A stretch of DNA of 61,190 bases from Clostridiales bacterium (GTDB lineage Bacteria > Bacillota > Clostridia > Lachnospirales > Lachnospiraceae), in contig JALFSR010000043.1 of assembly GCA_022778745.1 (NCBI GenBank), forward strand, positions 1 through 61,190, in the 5' to 3' direction. Below the pieces are notes generated by a model. That model did not search any database. It was not told where the DNA came from and saw only the letters and a program-made list of their open reading frames with translations. The position numbers and the translations under genes are program-made. This document shows positions 42,204 to 52,041 of the stretch, piece by piece. Every line of letters begins with the position of its first letter. Positions within the stretch are counted from its first letter, which is position 1.

Positions 42204-42241
42204 TTGACACTCCCCCTGCCTAAAGGCAGGGGGAGTGTCAA
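42204..42241. repeat. 17-bp perfect palindrome with TAAA loop
   Basis: ttgacactccccctgcc taaa ggcagggggagtgtcaa. Confidence 0.95.
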
Positions 42242-42242
42242 T

Positions 42243-43412
42243 TTCCAGAATATACACCAAAACAGCCTCATCCGTGGCTTGCACAGATGACAATTCGTGA
42301 CATATTAAACATGCAGACTTGTCATACTTCTACTACATATAAAATTGATCCAACAAAAAAAATGGGTTGAAAGCTTTTTCACAACCACACCAAGTCATCC
42401 ATCGGGAACGATATTTCTTTATGATACATCATCTTCCCATACCTTATGTGTACTTGTAGAAAAACTAACCCATATGCCAATGATAGAATATTTAAAAAAG
42501 AAAGTTCTACTTCCAATTGGATGCTCTAATCAATCTTATTTTATTACTGTTCCTTTTGGTAGTTCACTTGGAGGCAGCGGACTTATGATGTCCTCTCGTG
42601 ATTTGATGCGTCTTGCCATACTGATTTCACAACACGGACATAGTTTTGATGGTGCACAGCTTCTTCCAGAATCGTATTGAAAAGAAGCGACCTCCTGGCA
42701 AACTGACACCCAACTATGCGCTCCTTCTTTGGAAGAATCTCAGGGATATGGCTATCAGTTTTGGATGACACAACATCATGGATTTACTTGTTATGGCATG
42801 GGAGGTCAATATGCGATTTTTCTTCCAGAATCAGATTTAATCGTCATCACCACTGCTGATACACAAGAACAAAAAGGAAGTAATCAATTTTTATTTCAGT
42901 CATTGTACGAGACAATTTTACCAGCACTATCTGATGAACCACTTCCAGAAAATCGCCATGCACAAACGCTTTTGCTTAATCAAACTTCCAACCTTTCCCT
43001 TCCAATCGTCAAGGGCAACGCATCAAGTCCAATCGCCGCTTCTATTTCTGGACGTGTTTTTTCTGTAACAAACGCTGTATTTGATCAATGTCAAATTATA
43101 TTTTGCCTCGATCATACAGGCACTCTTCGTCTTCATATCAGAGAAGACTGGCAGACAATTTCCTTTGGTATCGGAAAGCTCGCTACGACACAGTTTCCGA
43201 TCTATCACCAACACTGTGCCGTAAGCGGTGCCTGGACAAGTGACTCTTCTTTCTATATTAAGTGTCAATTGCTTGATGAATGTATTAGCAGCGTTCATTT
43301 TTACTTTTCATTCTCTGATCAGCAGTTTAGTCTGATGATGAAAAAGACAGTTGAAGACTCATTTGTCGAATTTCAAGGATTTTTTATAGGAATTGATTCC
43401 AGTACTTTTTAA
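42243..43412 (+). pseudogene. Serine hydrolase / class C beta-lactamase-like, degraded
   Basis: FPEYTPKQPHPWLAQMTIRDILNMQTCHTSTTYKIDPTKK / WVESFFTTTPSHPSGTIFLYDTSSSHTLCVLVEKL ... in-frame TGA at 42678-42680, then SQGYGYQFWMTQHHGFTCYGMGGQYAIFLPESDLIVITTAD; N-terminal SxxK region missing. Confidence 0.85.
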
Positions 43413-43427
43413 CCAAAAGAAATCCTT

Positions 43428-44237
43428 TTATAATCCTTTCACCCATTCTCCTGCCATTTGCGGCCAAACTTGACAGCGCGGTTGGAAATCATTTCCATCT
43501 TTCCGCGCTGTCTCTTTATCTCCAAGGGAAATTCCATGCGAACCATGTGGGAAAATATGCATTTCTAACGGAATATTATGTTTTTTTAATTCAACTGCAA
43601 ACAATAAACTATTTTCCACTGGAACAGTTCCATCCTCATAAGTGTGCCATAAAAATACTGGAGGTGTATATTGCGTTATCTGCTTTTCCAATGAAAGCAG
43701 CTCCATTTGTTCTGGATCGAGCGTTTCTCCCGTCAACATCTCAAACGAACCTTTATGTGCAAATTCTCCACTTGTAATAACTGGGTAACTTAAAATTAAT
43801 CCATTCGGACGAATCATATCGGCAGTTGTCTGTAATCTCTCCGTAAGCCACTCCTTATTCCAAAACATTCCAAGCGTTCCCGCTAGATGCCCACCTGCTG
43901 AAAAACCACATACAATAATTTTATTTTCATCTACGTTCCATTGCTGTGCATGTTCCCGAATCATCTTTACTGACTGTGCCAGCTCCAATAATGCCTGCGG
44001 AAATATCGCCGGACTTACATTATAATGGAGTACACATGCATGAAATCCCATGCTCACAAACTTTAATGCAACTGGAACTCCCTCTCTCTCCGACACATGA
44101 TTATATCCACCCCCTGGACATACGACAATCATCGGACGCTTCTCAGTTGGATCTACTGACTGCAAATTTTCCATTAAATAAAGCTGAAGATTTGCTTTAC
44201 TTCCCTTTACATAAATTAGTTTTTGCTCAATTCTCAT
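43428..44237 (-). CDS. Alpha/beta hydrolase (acetyl-xylan-esterase/BD-FAE-like)
   Basis: MIVVCPGGGYNHVSEREGVPVALKFVSMGFHACVLHYNV; VCGFSAGGHLAGTLG. Confidence 0.88.
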   Translation of the reverse strand: MRIEQKLIYVKGSKANLQLYLMENLQSVDPTEKRPMIVVCPGGGYNHVSEREGVPVALKFVSMGFHACVLHYNVSPAIFPQALLELAQSVKMIREHAQQWNVDENKIIVCGFSAGGHLAGTLGMFWNKEWLTERLQTTADMIRPNGLILSYPVITSGEFAHKGSFEMLTGETLDPEQMELLSLEKQITQYTPPVFLWHTYEDGTVPVENSLLFAVELKKHNIPLEMHIFPHGSHGISLGDKETARKDGNDFQPRCQVWPQMAGEWVKGL

Positions 44238-44530
44238 AATTTTTTCCCTTCTTTTTTATTTTTCAATGTGTCAAATATACGGCAAACTACAGCAACTCAC
44301 TTGACAAGCAAAACCATATATCTTTCTACTTCTGCCTTTTTACCAAATAAGCAAACGTGATTTCATCTCTACTTGACTATGTGCTCATCATATCACAAAT
44401 GCACAACAGCGTCAATTTTCTCCACAAAAGAGGATAGCTTATTTTTTTATTTTCTAGCATATACAAACTTGTCCTTTGATACATTAATAATAACAAATTC
44501 TTTGCAAAACAATTTAATTAGGAGGAATTT

Positions 44531-45322
44531 ATGAAATTATCCCGTGATGTCAAATTTCACAAAGATCGCTGGATGGAAAATGGATTGATCTGGATGGCTG
44601 CTTTTTTTCTGATTCTTGGTGCAGTGATGTACATACCATCCGTTGTTTATGTTAGTTCTACAGTTGGAGAGAGAGAACTTCCTATTTACAGTGTAGATAC
44701 AGAAAAAAAACAGATAGCATTAAGTTTTGATGCTGCATGGGGAAACGAAGATACTAAACAGCTGCTGTCCATTCTTGCGAAGTACAATGTGCATGTTACA
44801 TTTTTTATGACAGGCGGATGGGTAAATTCATATCCTGATGATGTAAAAGCAATTTTTGCAGCAGGGCATGATCTTGGCAATCACAGCCAAAATCATAAAG
44901 AAATGAGTAAACTTTCCAAAGAGAAAATCAAAGAGGAGCTTATGTCCGTTCATAATAAAGTCAAAGAATTAACTGGATATGACATGTTTCTTTTCCGTCC
45001 TCCATATGGAGATTACAATAATCAGCTTGTTACAACTGCAAAAGACTGTGGTTACTATACAATTCAATGGTCGGTAGACAGTCTTGACTGGAAAGATTAC
45101 GGTGTGGAAAATATTATACAAACAGTAACTAAACATAAAGATTTAGGTAATGGTTCTATTATTTTAATGCATAACGGAGCAAAATTTACAAAAGACGCAC
45201 TAGAGACTATTATTACTACACTACAAAAAAATGGTTATGAAATTGTTCCAATTTCTCAATTAATTTATAAAGATAATTATCATATGGATCATACAGGAAA
45301 ACAGATCCAAAATGCCTCTTAA
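44531..45322 (+). CDS. Polysaccharide deacetylase (NodB-like, PdaB-like)
   Basis: aggaggaattt ATG; KQIALSFDAAWGNEDTKQLLSILAKYNVHVTFFMTGGWV; LGNHSQNHKEM; FRPPYGDYNNQL. Confidence 0.92.
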   Translation: MKLSRDVKFHKDRWMENGLIWMAAFFLILGAVMYIPSVVYVSSTVGERELPIYSVDTEKKQIALSFDAAWGNEDTKQLLSILAKYNVHVTFFMTGGWVNSYPDDVKAIFAAGHDLGNHSQNHKEMSKLSKEKIKEELMSVHNKVKELTGYDMFLFRPPYGDYNNQLVTTAKDCGYYTIQWSVDSLDWKDYGVENIIQTVTKHKDLGNGSIILMHNGAKFTKDALETIITTLQKNGYEIVPISQLIYKDNYHMDHTGKQIQNAS

Positions 45323-45484
45323 TCATTGATCTTCCGATAAAATATTAAAATTTTTTTCTAAAAAACATTCAAAATTTTTTTCATAAATATTGAAAATTTT
45401 TTCAATATATGATATAGTTGAGATAAATATATATTGATTTAATCATTACTATTGTATTCAAGAAAAATTATTTCTTCTTTCCAA

Positions 45485-45537
45485 AAAGGAAGTCCTTCCT
45501 TCTCTACCAGAACGGTATATACAAGGACTTCCTTTCT
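45485..45537. terminator. 13-bp perfect hairpin downstream of polysaccharide deacetylase
   Basis: aaaggaagtcctt ... aaggacttccttt; no strong T-tract. Confidence 0.4.
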
Positions 45538-45876
45538 TAAGAATGTTATAATCTTTTTATTTTAGCTGGTAACGTCCAGTGTATAATTGTCATCTATAAA
45601 GCATATTTCATATTCTTTTCCTTATGACCATTGTACTTATTACTAGATTACATAAGTTCTTATCCCGTCATCATTCTCATTTTTAACGCTAAATTAATCT
45701 CCATTTGAACATTCAAGAATGCCATTTGCATTCTTGCTGGTAGCCACATATTAGATTTATTCGTAAAATATATTTGTGTACCTATACAGTTCTGCCATAT
45801 TTATTATTTTTATCAAAAATGAGTTTCCTACTTCAATGATAGTAAACTTGTTTGTAATTATTAATTTTTATAGATT

Positions 45877-46998
45877 GTGAGTGGTTTATATGATTATTTA
45901 CGTGAGACACGCAATAATACTCCGTTTGTGCCAGAACTAGAGAAACTGAGCTTTATTCATATGCTCCTAAATGCAGGATATGGTGGCATGGATCAGGACC
46001 TTCCGATCTCCAATAATGCGATTCCCGTTACATTTGCAAACTATTCTATTATAAGGGATCTCATTTTGCAGCACAAAAGTTATGAACTGCCTGTTGTTTA
46101 TGTCAGTCTTCATTGGGAAAATTATATTGTCTCTCCTCATAAGCTTGCTAGAATATTGCAGGGCATCGCTCATGTAATGTATGAGACGACCTACCTGATT
46201 TCAAAAGAACTACAGAGAGACACTAATGGAAGCCATCCTCATACAGGTGCCATTGGTCTTTATTGTTCCGATTACACACAAATGTATCAACCAAAAAATT
46301 ATGAATCGCCCGATGTATTTTCCAAACAGCTCTATTACGCGATTCATCAACATTATCTTATGAACTTTCGTCTTCTATGTAACGAGACGTGGGCAGGACT
46401 TCAAAATACGATTTTACAGCGACACGCAGAACGACTTGCAAATGAAAAGCAAAAGACAGAAAACGAAATGGAACAATATATCAACGATTTTGATAAGGAA
46501 ATTGAAGGCTATAAAAAGGCACTTGATGATATGTACCGCAAAGTACAGGCTCTCAGTATTGAAAACACTCAGCTTCGTAACAATCAGACTCAACATTTAG
46601 AAGGAAGACCTGTTCTGCTCCAAGGAAGAGAACAAGATCTCTATGCTGGAGAGATTCAAGACTATGTATGCGATATTTTAAGAACAGAACTTGTTCACGC
46701 AATCGATAATACACGACGCAGAGATGTACTTGCCTCTCTCGTTGAAGCAAACCCAACTACTTATCCTCACAAGAAGAAACAAGAAGAAGTAAAAAACACG
46801 CTAAGGACTTATACTGGTATGACACCTACGATACGCCGCAGACTAGAAGATATCGGTTTTTCCATTGACAGTACAAGCCCTCCTCATAAAATTACATTTA
46901 AAGGAGATACACGTTATACGTTTGCTCTAAGCAAGTCTCCTAGCGATGCACGTGGAAATAAAAATGCTGCTAATAAAATTATTACACTATTCTTATGA
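45877..46998 (+). CDS. Uncharacterised coiled-coil protein
   Basis: 373 aa ORF from GTG; coiled-coil KQKTENEMEQYINDFDKEIEGYKKALDDMYRKVQALSIENTQLRN; C-terminal basic domain TPTIRRRLEDIGFSIDS...KGDTRYTFALSKSPSDARGNKNAANKIITLF. Confidence 0.7.
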   Translation: MSGLYDYLRETRNNTPFVPELEKLSFIHMLLNAGYGGMDQDLPISNNAIPVTFANYSIIRDLILQHKSYELPVVYVSLHWENYIVSPHKLARILQGIAHVMYETTYLISKELQRDTNGSHPHTGAIGLYCSDYTQMYQPKNYESPDVFSKQLYYAIHQHYLMNFRLLCNETWAGLQNTILQRHAERLANEKQKTENEMEQYINDFDKEIEGYKKALDDMYRKVQALSIENTQLRNNQTQHLEGRPVLLQGREQDLYAGEIQDYVCDILRTELVHAIDNTRRRDVLASLVEANPTTYPHKKKQEEVKNTLRTYTGMTPTIRRRLEDIGFSIDSTSPPHKITFKGDTRYTFALSKSPSDARGNKNAANKIITLFL

Positions 46999-47097
46999 CC
47001 CCGCTGCCTCGTCTTATCCCCCACTTCTGACTACCTATTATTTTTCTTTATGTGAATCAATCTGGCTTGTCATGAGAGTGGGGGGATTTTTTTATCT

Positions 47098-50000
47098 TTA
47101 CTCTTTCTCTGTATTTTGCACGCTTGAATTAAGAGATTTTCTTAATTCAATAAAATAAATAATAATTGCAATATAACAATTGATTCCTCCAACTGCTCCT
47201 ACAAACCCAAGTGCATATAATGTCTGAAAAATTGGATTGGCAAATGCACGAATCGTTTGCTCTAATTGCTCTGAAGTTAATGCCTTGAGTCGTTCTTCTG
47301 TTATATCATACAAATTTAGATCTTCTAGTATTGATTTTAACTGTGCCTGGAATGCAGCTCCAACTGTTTCCACAATAAGTCGGGTACATTCTTTTCCCGC
47401 AGGATATGACAGCAATTTGTATCCATGATCTGACAAATATAATAATTGGTCTGCAATCGTTTGTTTTATCGTCTGAATCACAACATCCTTTTGCTCATAC
47501 TGCTCCCAAATCATTCCAAGCGAATGTGCCAACTCATCTATACAAACTATTTTTTCAATCGTATCATTTTTCCAAATCGGTTTTACGATCTGTTCCATTA
47601 CAATCGTTTTGTTTGTATCTGAAATTACCTGCTGTATAATATGCATTGTTATTGTATCATCCACTTTATTTTTATATTCACAAATTTTTATTTCTCTTAT
47701 AACTGCGACAAGCAACACTGTAGTTTTTTTGGCAATTGCCTCTTTTTTCTGCTCTGCCTTGGCTATCCACTCGTATATCTCGCTCACTTCTTTGTGTAAT
47801 TTTTTTTCAATCGCAACAAGCGAATCCATATGAAACATATGCAAGTATATGGATAGCGTCTGATCAAAAATCAACCCAACACCCATATGGGCAAATTGTT
47901 TCATAATATTACTCATCTTAGATGGCTCTCTCCATATCGTTCCAAATAATATTCGATTCAGTGTTGCTGGATAATCTTCTCCTAACAAAAGTAATGTTAC
48001 TTCTCCTACTGTGCTTTCATAAATATTTTCTTCTAAAAACCTCTCAAGCATAATATGAAATTGCTGTTTCTTTGATTTTAAATAAAGCGGCAGCTGTACT
48101 TCTTTTAATTCCCATATCGCGTCTCGAAAAATTGGCTCCAAAATCTCTTGAATTCCAAATATAGCAATCTGTTTTCGGAACGTATCCCACCAATTTTCTC
48201 CTTCTGGCTTTTCCGATTCCTCGTATCCAAACATCTGTTCAATCTTCTTCTTTATAATATTAAGATAAAACCAATCAATTACATCATCCATCTTTTTCTC
48301 AAGCAACACATCCGCCCAGTTTCTTACAGAGCGCTGAGCTATTACAAACTCACCAACTAATGTATCATTGTTTTGCAGTTGTCTCACTTTTTTTATAAGC
48401 CAAATTAAAACCTCTTCTTTTCTTTTTGTTGTATCAATCTTTTCCCATTTTTGATCAATCCATAAATGAGTCTGTTTTTTCTGTTCCAGACTCCACGGCT
48501 TGGAAATATATGCCTGATACACTGCTTCATTTTTTACTGCAAGTTCCTCCAAGGAAACGGTTTTTATAAAATCAAACAACCATTCTTCTCCCTTTTGTAT
48601 GATCCATGCTATAGTTCGATTCATCATATCTTCCGATATAAAATCAGATATTGTTTGTTCTCCTGGCTCCCATCCATCATATTTTTCTTTTGCAAATGAT
48701 TGAAGGCGATTGGCAGGAAGAGCCGAATTTATTTGATTAAATGATATCATATCATCCCATTTTTTTGCCGCAATCCATTGTTTAATCGAATCCGTTTGAT
48801 GTGTTTTTTGAAACATCCACGAAACAATCTTTTCTGCAATATCACCGCTATGGTTTTTCAGCAGTGTCATTCCCTTCTCATCAATCCATTGATCAATTAT
48901 TTGTGGAAAATCTGGTTTTTTCGCTTCATACAATGTGCAAACTGCTTTTTCCGATATGAGTTCCTTACTTACATACTCTGCCATCGCTGACGCAAACTTA
49001 TCTTGATTTTGTAAAATTACACCTTTGGAAAACAATTTTAAATATTTTGATTTTGCAAACCATTTGATCTCTTTTTTTGGCCGAAACAACATCCAAATCG
49101 CTGCGATATTCGTAACAACTCCAATCACTCCCATTGAAAAAACATTAATAATACATCCACTCCAAGTCGTCGAACTTCCATAAATGGACAAACTCGGCAC
49201 CGCCCAATAGCAAACTCCAAGTGAAATCAAAAAGCCCAACAATCCTCCAAAATAAGAAAGATACTTTAACTGACCACCCATCAGCCGCTCCACTTGATTA
49301 CAAAGCTGATCTGGATTTAATTGATTCAACGCATCTACAACAAGTTGATGAATCTGTCCTTGAATTGCCTGATGTATCGCACAACCTAGTTTTGGAACTG
49401 TGCAGCGCACACCTTCTTCTTTCCATTTCTCTTTATTAAACACAGCGAGCGATGCACCGATTGACTGCTTTTTCATCGTTTGTTCCCAATCTTTCCATTC
49501 TGTTATCAATCGATGCTGCACTTGTTCAGATAGATCTTTTGCATTTCCTTGTAAATAAGCGTTGACTTTTTGCTTTCCGTCAGAAATAATCCATTGTCCA
49601 ATCGAACTAATAATCGTATCACGATTTTCTGTAACAAATGCAGCTGTATAATTCGATAATAATTCACTCCATTGCTCTATCTGTTTTTTATCAACTATTT
49701 CAATTGAAACTGCACGAATATTTTTTATGAATGGTCTTATCCAATTAAGCAAACGATTAGCAGCCTTTTTTGGATTTCCTTCCACTTGATTCAATAATAT
49801 ATCTTTTCCTTTTTTAGAAATAAGATTAGCAAATGAAATCGAACACCCATCCAACAGCCATGATACTTGTCTATCTTTGACAGAATCATAAGTTACTTTC
49901 TTTAATGAATCAAGCCACCGATGTTCTTTCCAAAGTACTTTCCACAAATACGATTTGTTTTGTTTCAGCAACTGCTTCACAATATCACATACTTTTTGCG

Positions 50001-51234
50001 TTTTTAATAGATCAATCAATTCGACCGCAATTGCCTCGCTGTCGTTATCTTTTGCCATCTGCAAAATATGCTGCAGCCGTTCTGAGATTTTTATTTGAGA
50101 TAAAAGAAATAATTGAAATTGTTCTTCTAGCCAAATCAAAGATTCCGCCCTATTATTTTTTTGTACTGCAATATGAATGGACCGTTTGATTACTTCATTC
50201 AATTCTTCTTCATTTTCTTTTAGGAAATCTGAAATTGGCGAAATGATCGCTGGAATATGACTGCGAATGCAGTCTTCCATATAATTCCACGTCTCTTCAG
50301 TAAGCATATCACGAATTGGTACATCCATCGAGAGTAAAAACTGTATCAACTCCTTTTTGCGCCGTCTCAATACCCTTCTTCCTTCTACTGTAGACCAATA
50401 CTTACCTGATTCTTTCCAAAAATAAGAACATACTTCTCCTAATCGGTATTCTTCTATCAACTCTCCAATCTTTTTTTGTCCAATCGTCAGTTGCAGCCGA
50501 TGAATCTGTTTCTCTAACTCTAATTCATTTTGCATCGCATCAAGCCATTGCTCCAACTTTTCTCTGTCTGACAATAAAATAGTTACCTGCTCTTGTAATA
50601 ATCCATCATACAGCTTCTGCTCGAACGATTCCCACATATCCGCCCCAATAAGCTGTTCCAATGTTATTGTTTTATTATTCTCATAAAGCTGATCAAGCAG
50701 GTTTGCATAACTATCCTCTTCTTTTGCCTTTTGTTCTAATAATTCATATAGATAGACTGCAATTTGATTTATCTGTTTTTCTGTAAAAACTGCCGTAACA
50801 TCTATCTCACTCAATATCTTCTTGCATAACGGAGTAATTGATTGTTCCACAAAATGTACAATATAATGATTTCCCTTTTCTTCTAACTCTTCCAATTGGG
50901 GAAGATCACTCCACACCATCTGACTGATTTCTTCTGTACTGCCCGACTTCATCCGATTCCATACATCAGAAATCAAATAATTTAAATGTTTCTCTATAAG
51001 TGAATCTGGAATTCCTTTTTTCAGTACATCCGATGTTAAAATACTATCCGTAACACAATCTGCAAGACTTTGTATTAGCTTTTGTTTTTTCTGCTCTGTT
51101 GAAACAATACTTACATCCCATGCTGGAAGTTTTCCTTTACGTTTGATTGGCCGAAACAACCATCGCACTGCATATAAATTTGTCAAATATCCTGCGATAA
51201 TTCCTGTCATAATAAAAAGTATAAATAAGTACAT
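47098..51234 (-). CDS. Giant DUF445-family membrane protein (1378 aa, two DUF445-like halves)
   Basis: GIIAGYLTNLYAVRWLFRPIKRKGKLPAWDVSIVSTEQKKQKLIQSLADCV and second GVIGVVTNIAAIWMLFRPKKEIKWFAKSKYLKLFSKGVILQNQDKFASAMAEYV. Confidence 0.85.
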   Translation of the reverse strand: MYLFILFIMTGIIAGYLTNLYAVRWLFRPIKRKGKLPAWDVSIVSTEQKKQKLIQSLADCVTDSILTSDVLKKGIPDSLIEKHLNYLISDVWNRMKSGSTEEISQMVWSDLPQLEELEEKGNHYIVHFVEQSITPLCKKILSEIDVTAVFTEKQINQIAVYLYELLEQKAKEEDSYANLLDQLYENNKTITLEQLIGADMWESFEQKLYDGLLQEQVTILLSDREKLEQWLDAMQNELELEKQIHRLQLTIGQKKIGELIEEYRLGEVCSYFWKESGKYWSTVEGRRVLRRRKKELIQFLLSMDVPIRDMLTEETWNYMEDCIRSHIPAIISPISDFLKENEEELNEVIKRSIHIAVQKNNRAESLIWLEEQFQLFLLSQIKISERLQHILQMAKDNDSEAIAVELIDLLKTQKVCDIVKQLLKQNKSYLWKVLWKEHRWLDSLKKVTYDSVKDRQVSWLLDGCSISFANLISKKGKDILLNQVEGNPKKAANRLLNWIRPFIKNIRAVSIEIVDKKQIEQWSELLSNYTAAFVTENRDTIISSIGQWIISDGKQKVNAYLQGNAKDLSEQVQHRLITEWKDWEQTMKKQSIGASLAVFNKEKWKEEGVRCTVPKLGCAIHQAIQGQIHQLVVDALNQLNPDQLCNQVERLMGGQLKYLSYFGGLLGFLISLGVCYWAVPSLSIYGSSTTWSGCIINVFSMGVIGVVTNIAAIWMLFRPKKEIKWFAKSKYLKLFSKGVILQNQDKFASAMAEYVSKELISEKAVCTLYEAKKPDFPQIIDQWIDEKGMTLLKNHSGDIAEKIVSWMFQKTHQTDSIKQWIAAKKWDDMISFNQINSALPANRLQSFAKEKYDGWEPGEQTISDFISEDMMNRTIAWIIQKGEEWLFDFIKTVSLEELAVKNEAVYQAYISKPWSLEQKKQTHLWIDQKWEKIDTTKRKEEVLIWLIKKVRQLQNNDTLVGEFVIAQRSVRNWADVLLEKKMDDVIDWFYLNIIKKKIEQMFGYEESEKPEGENWWDTFRKQIAIFGIQEILEPIFRDAIWELKEVQLPLYLKSKKQQFHIMLERFLEENIYESTVGEVTLLLLGEDYPATLNRILFGTIWREPSKMSNIMKQFAHMGVGLIFDQTLSIYLHMFHMDSLVAIEKKLHKEVSEIYEWIAKAEQKKEAIAKKTTVLLVAVIREIKICEYKNKVDDTITMHIIQQVISDTNKTIVMEQIVKPIWKNDTIEKIVCIDELAHSLGMIWEQYEQKDVVIQTIKQTIADQLLYLSDHGYKLLSYPAGKECTRLIVETVGAAFQAQLKSILEDLNLYDITEERLKALTSEQLEQTIRAFANPIFQTLYALGFVGAVGGINCYIAIIIYFIELRKSLNSSVQNTEKE

Positions 51235-51367
51235 AAAACCACCCCTATTCTCTTTTGTTTTTTATTATTTCCTATTATTCTAACTGCAAATCAGATAAAA
51301 CGCAATATTTGCTTCTCTTTTATAGAAATCCAAGCATTTTCGCTTGTCTTATACGTTTGCAATAAAA

Positions 51368-51396
51368 ACTGCCGACAGAATAATCTGTCGACAGTT
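51368..51396 (-). terminator. Terminator downstream of XRE gene
   Basis: aactgccgacag aataat ctgtcgacagttttt. Confidence 0.7.
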
Positions 51397-51397
51397 T

Positions 51398-51814
51398 TTA
51401 TTTTTTTGATTCTGAATGTTTTGAGTCTGAAATAGATGTTTCAATTTCTGTTCCACGTTCTCCAGCAACACCTCTGATATATGCCTCACACCGAATCCGT
51501 TCTTCATTTTCAAGTGTGCCCCATAGACGAAGCAATAATTTTTGCTGTTGTGTTAATGTCACAGATTCATCATCTGCAAAAAATTGTGACAATGTAATGC
51601 CAAAACCGTTACATATTTTAATTAATGTACTAATAGTTGGAGTATTTGTTCGATTCATCATATTGAAAATCGTTGAATGAGGAATTCCGCTTGCTTTTGC
51701 GAGGCGATATCTTGACCAATGTTTTTGTTCACATAGTTCCTCAATCCGCTTGATCACATAATCTTCATCCGTAACCCGTCTGGTCATTTCTAAATCGTTT
51801 TCTTTTTCTGTCAT
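51398..51814 (-). CDS. XRE-family HTH transcriptional regulator
   Basis: KHWSRYRLAKASGIPHSTIFNMMNRTNTPTISTLIKICNGFGITLSQFF. Confidence 0.9.
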   Translation of the reverse strand: MTEKENDLEMTRRVTDEDYVIKRIEELCEQKHWSRYRLAKASGIPHSTIFNMMNRTNTPTISTLIKICNGFGITLSQFFADDESVTLTQQQKLLLRLWGTLENEERIRCEAYIRGVAGERGTEIETSISDSKHSESKK

Positions 51815-52041
51815 GTTTATTCCTCATTTCTGACATATTTGATATAGGAATATTATACGATTTGAGCTATAATATTTTTAGATTTTAATAAGAGTAGTAA
51901 TTATGTCTCTATTCTGACATAATCGCTGTTTTATTTTATTATCCTCTAAAAACCGTTATTATTTCATAAACATTAAACAAGGCTGCTGCAAAAGATATTA
52001 CTTTTCCAACAGCCTCACTTACACAGAAAGGAGTTTTTCAT

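Noticed and set aside
42675-42683. Possible selenocysteine or recoded TGA in the serine hydrolase ORF
   Set aside because: Position fits a Trp, no SECIS-like hairpin was evident, and the gene already has an N-terminal truncation and an A-tract frameshift.
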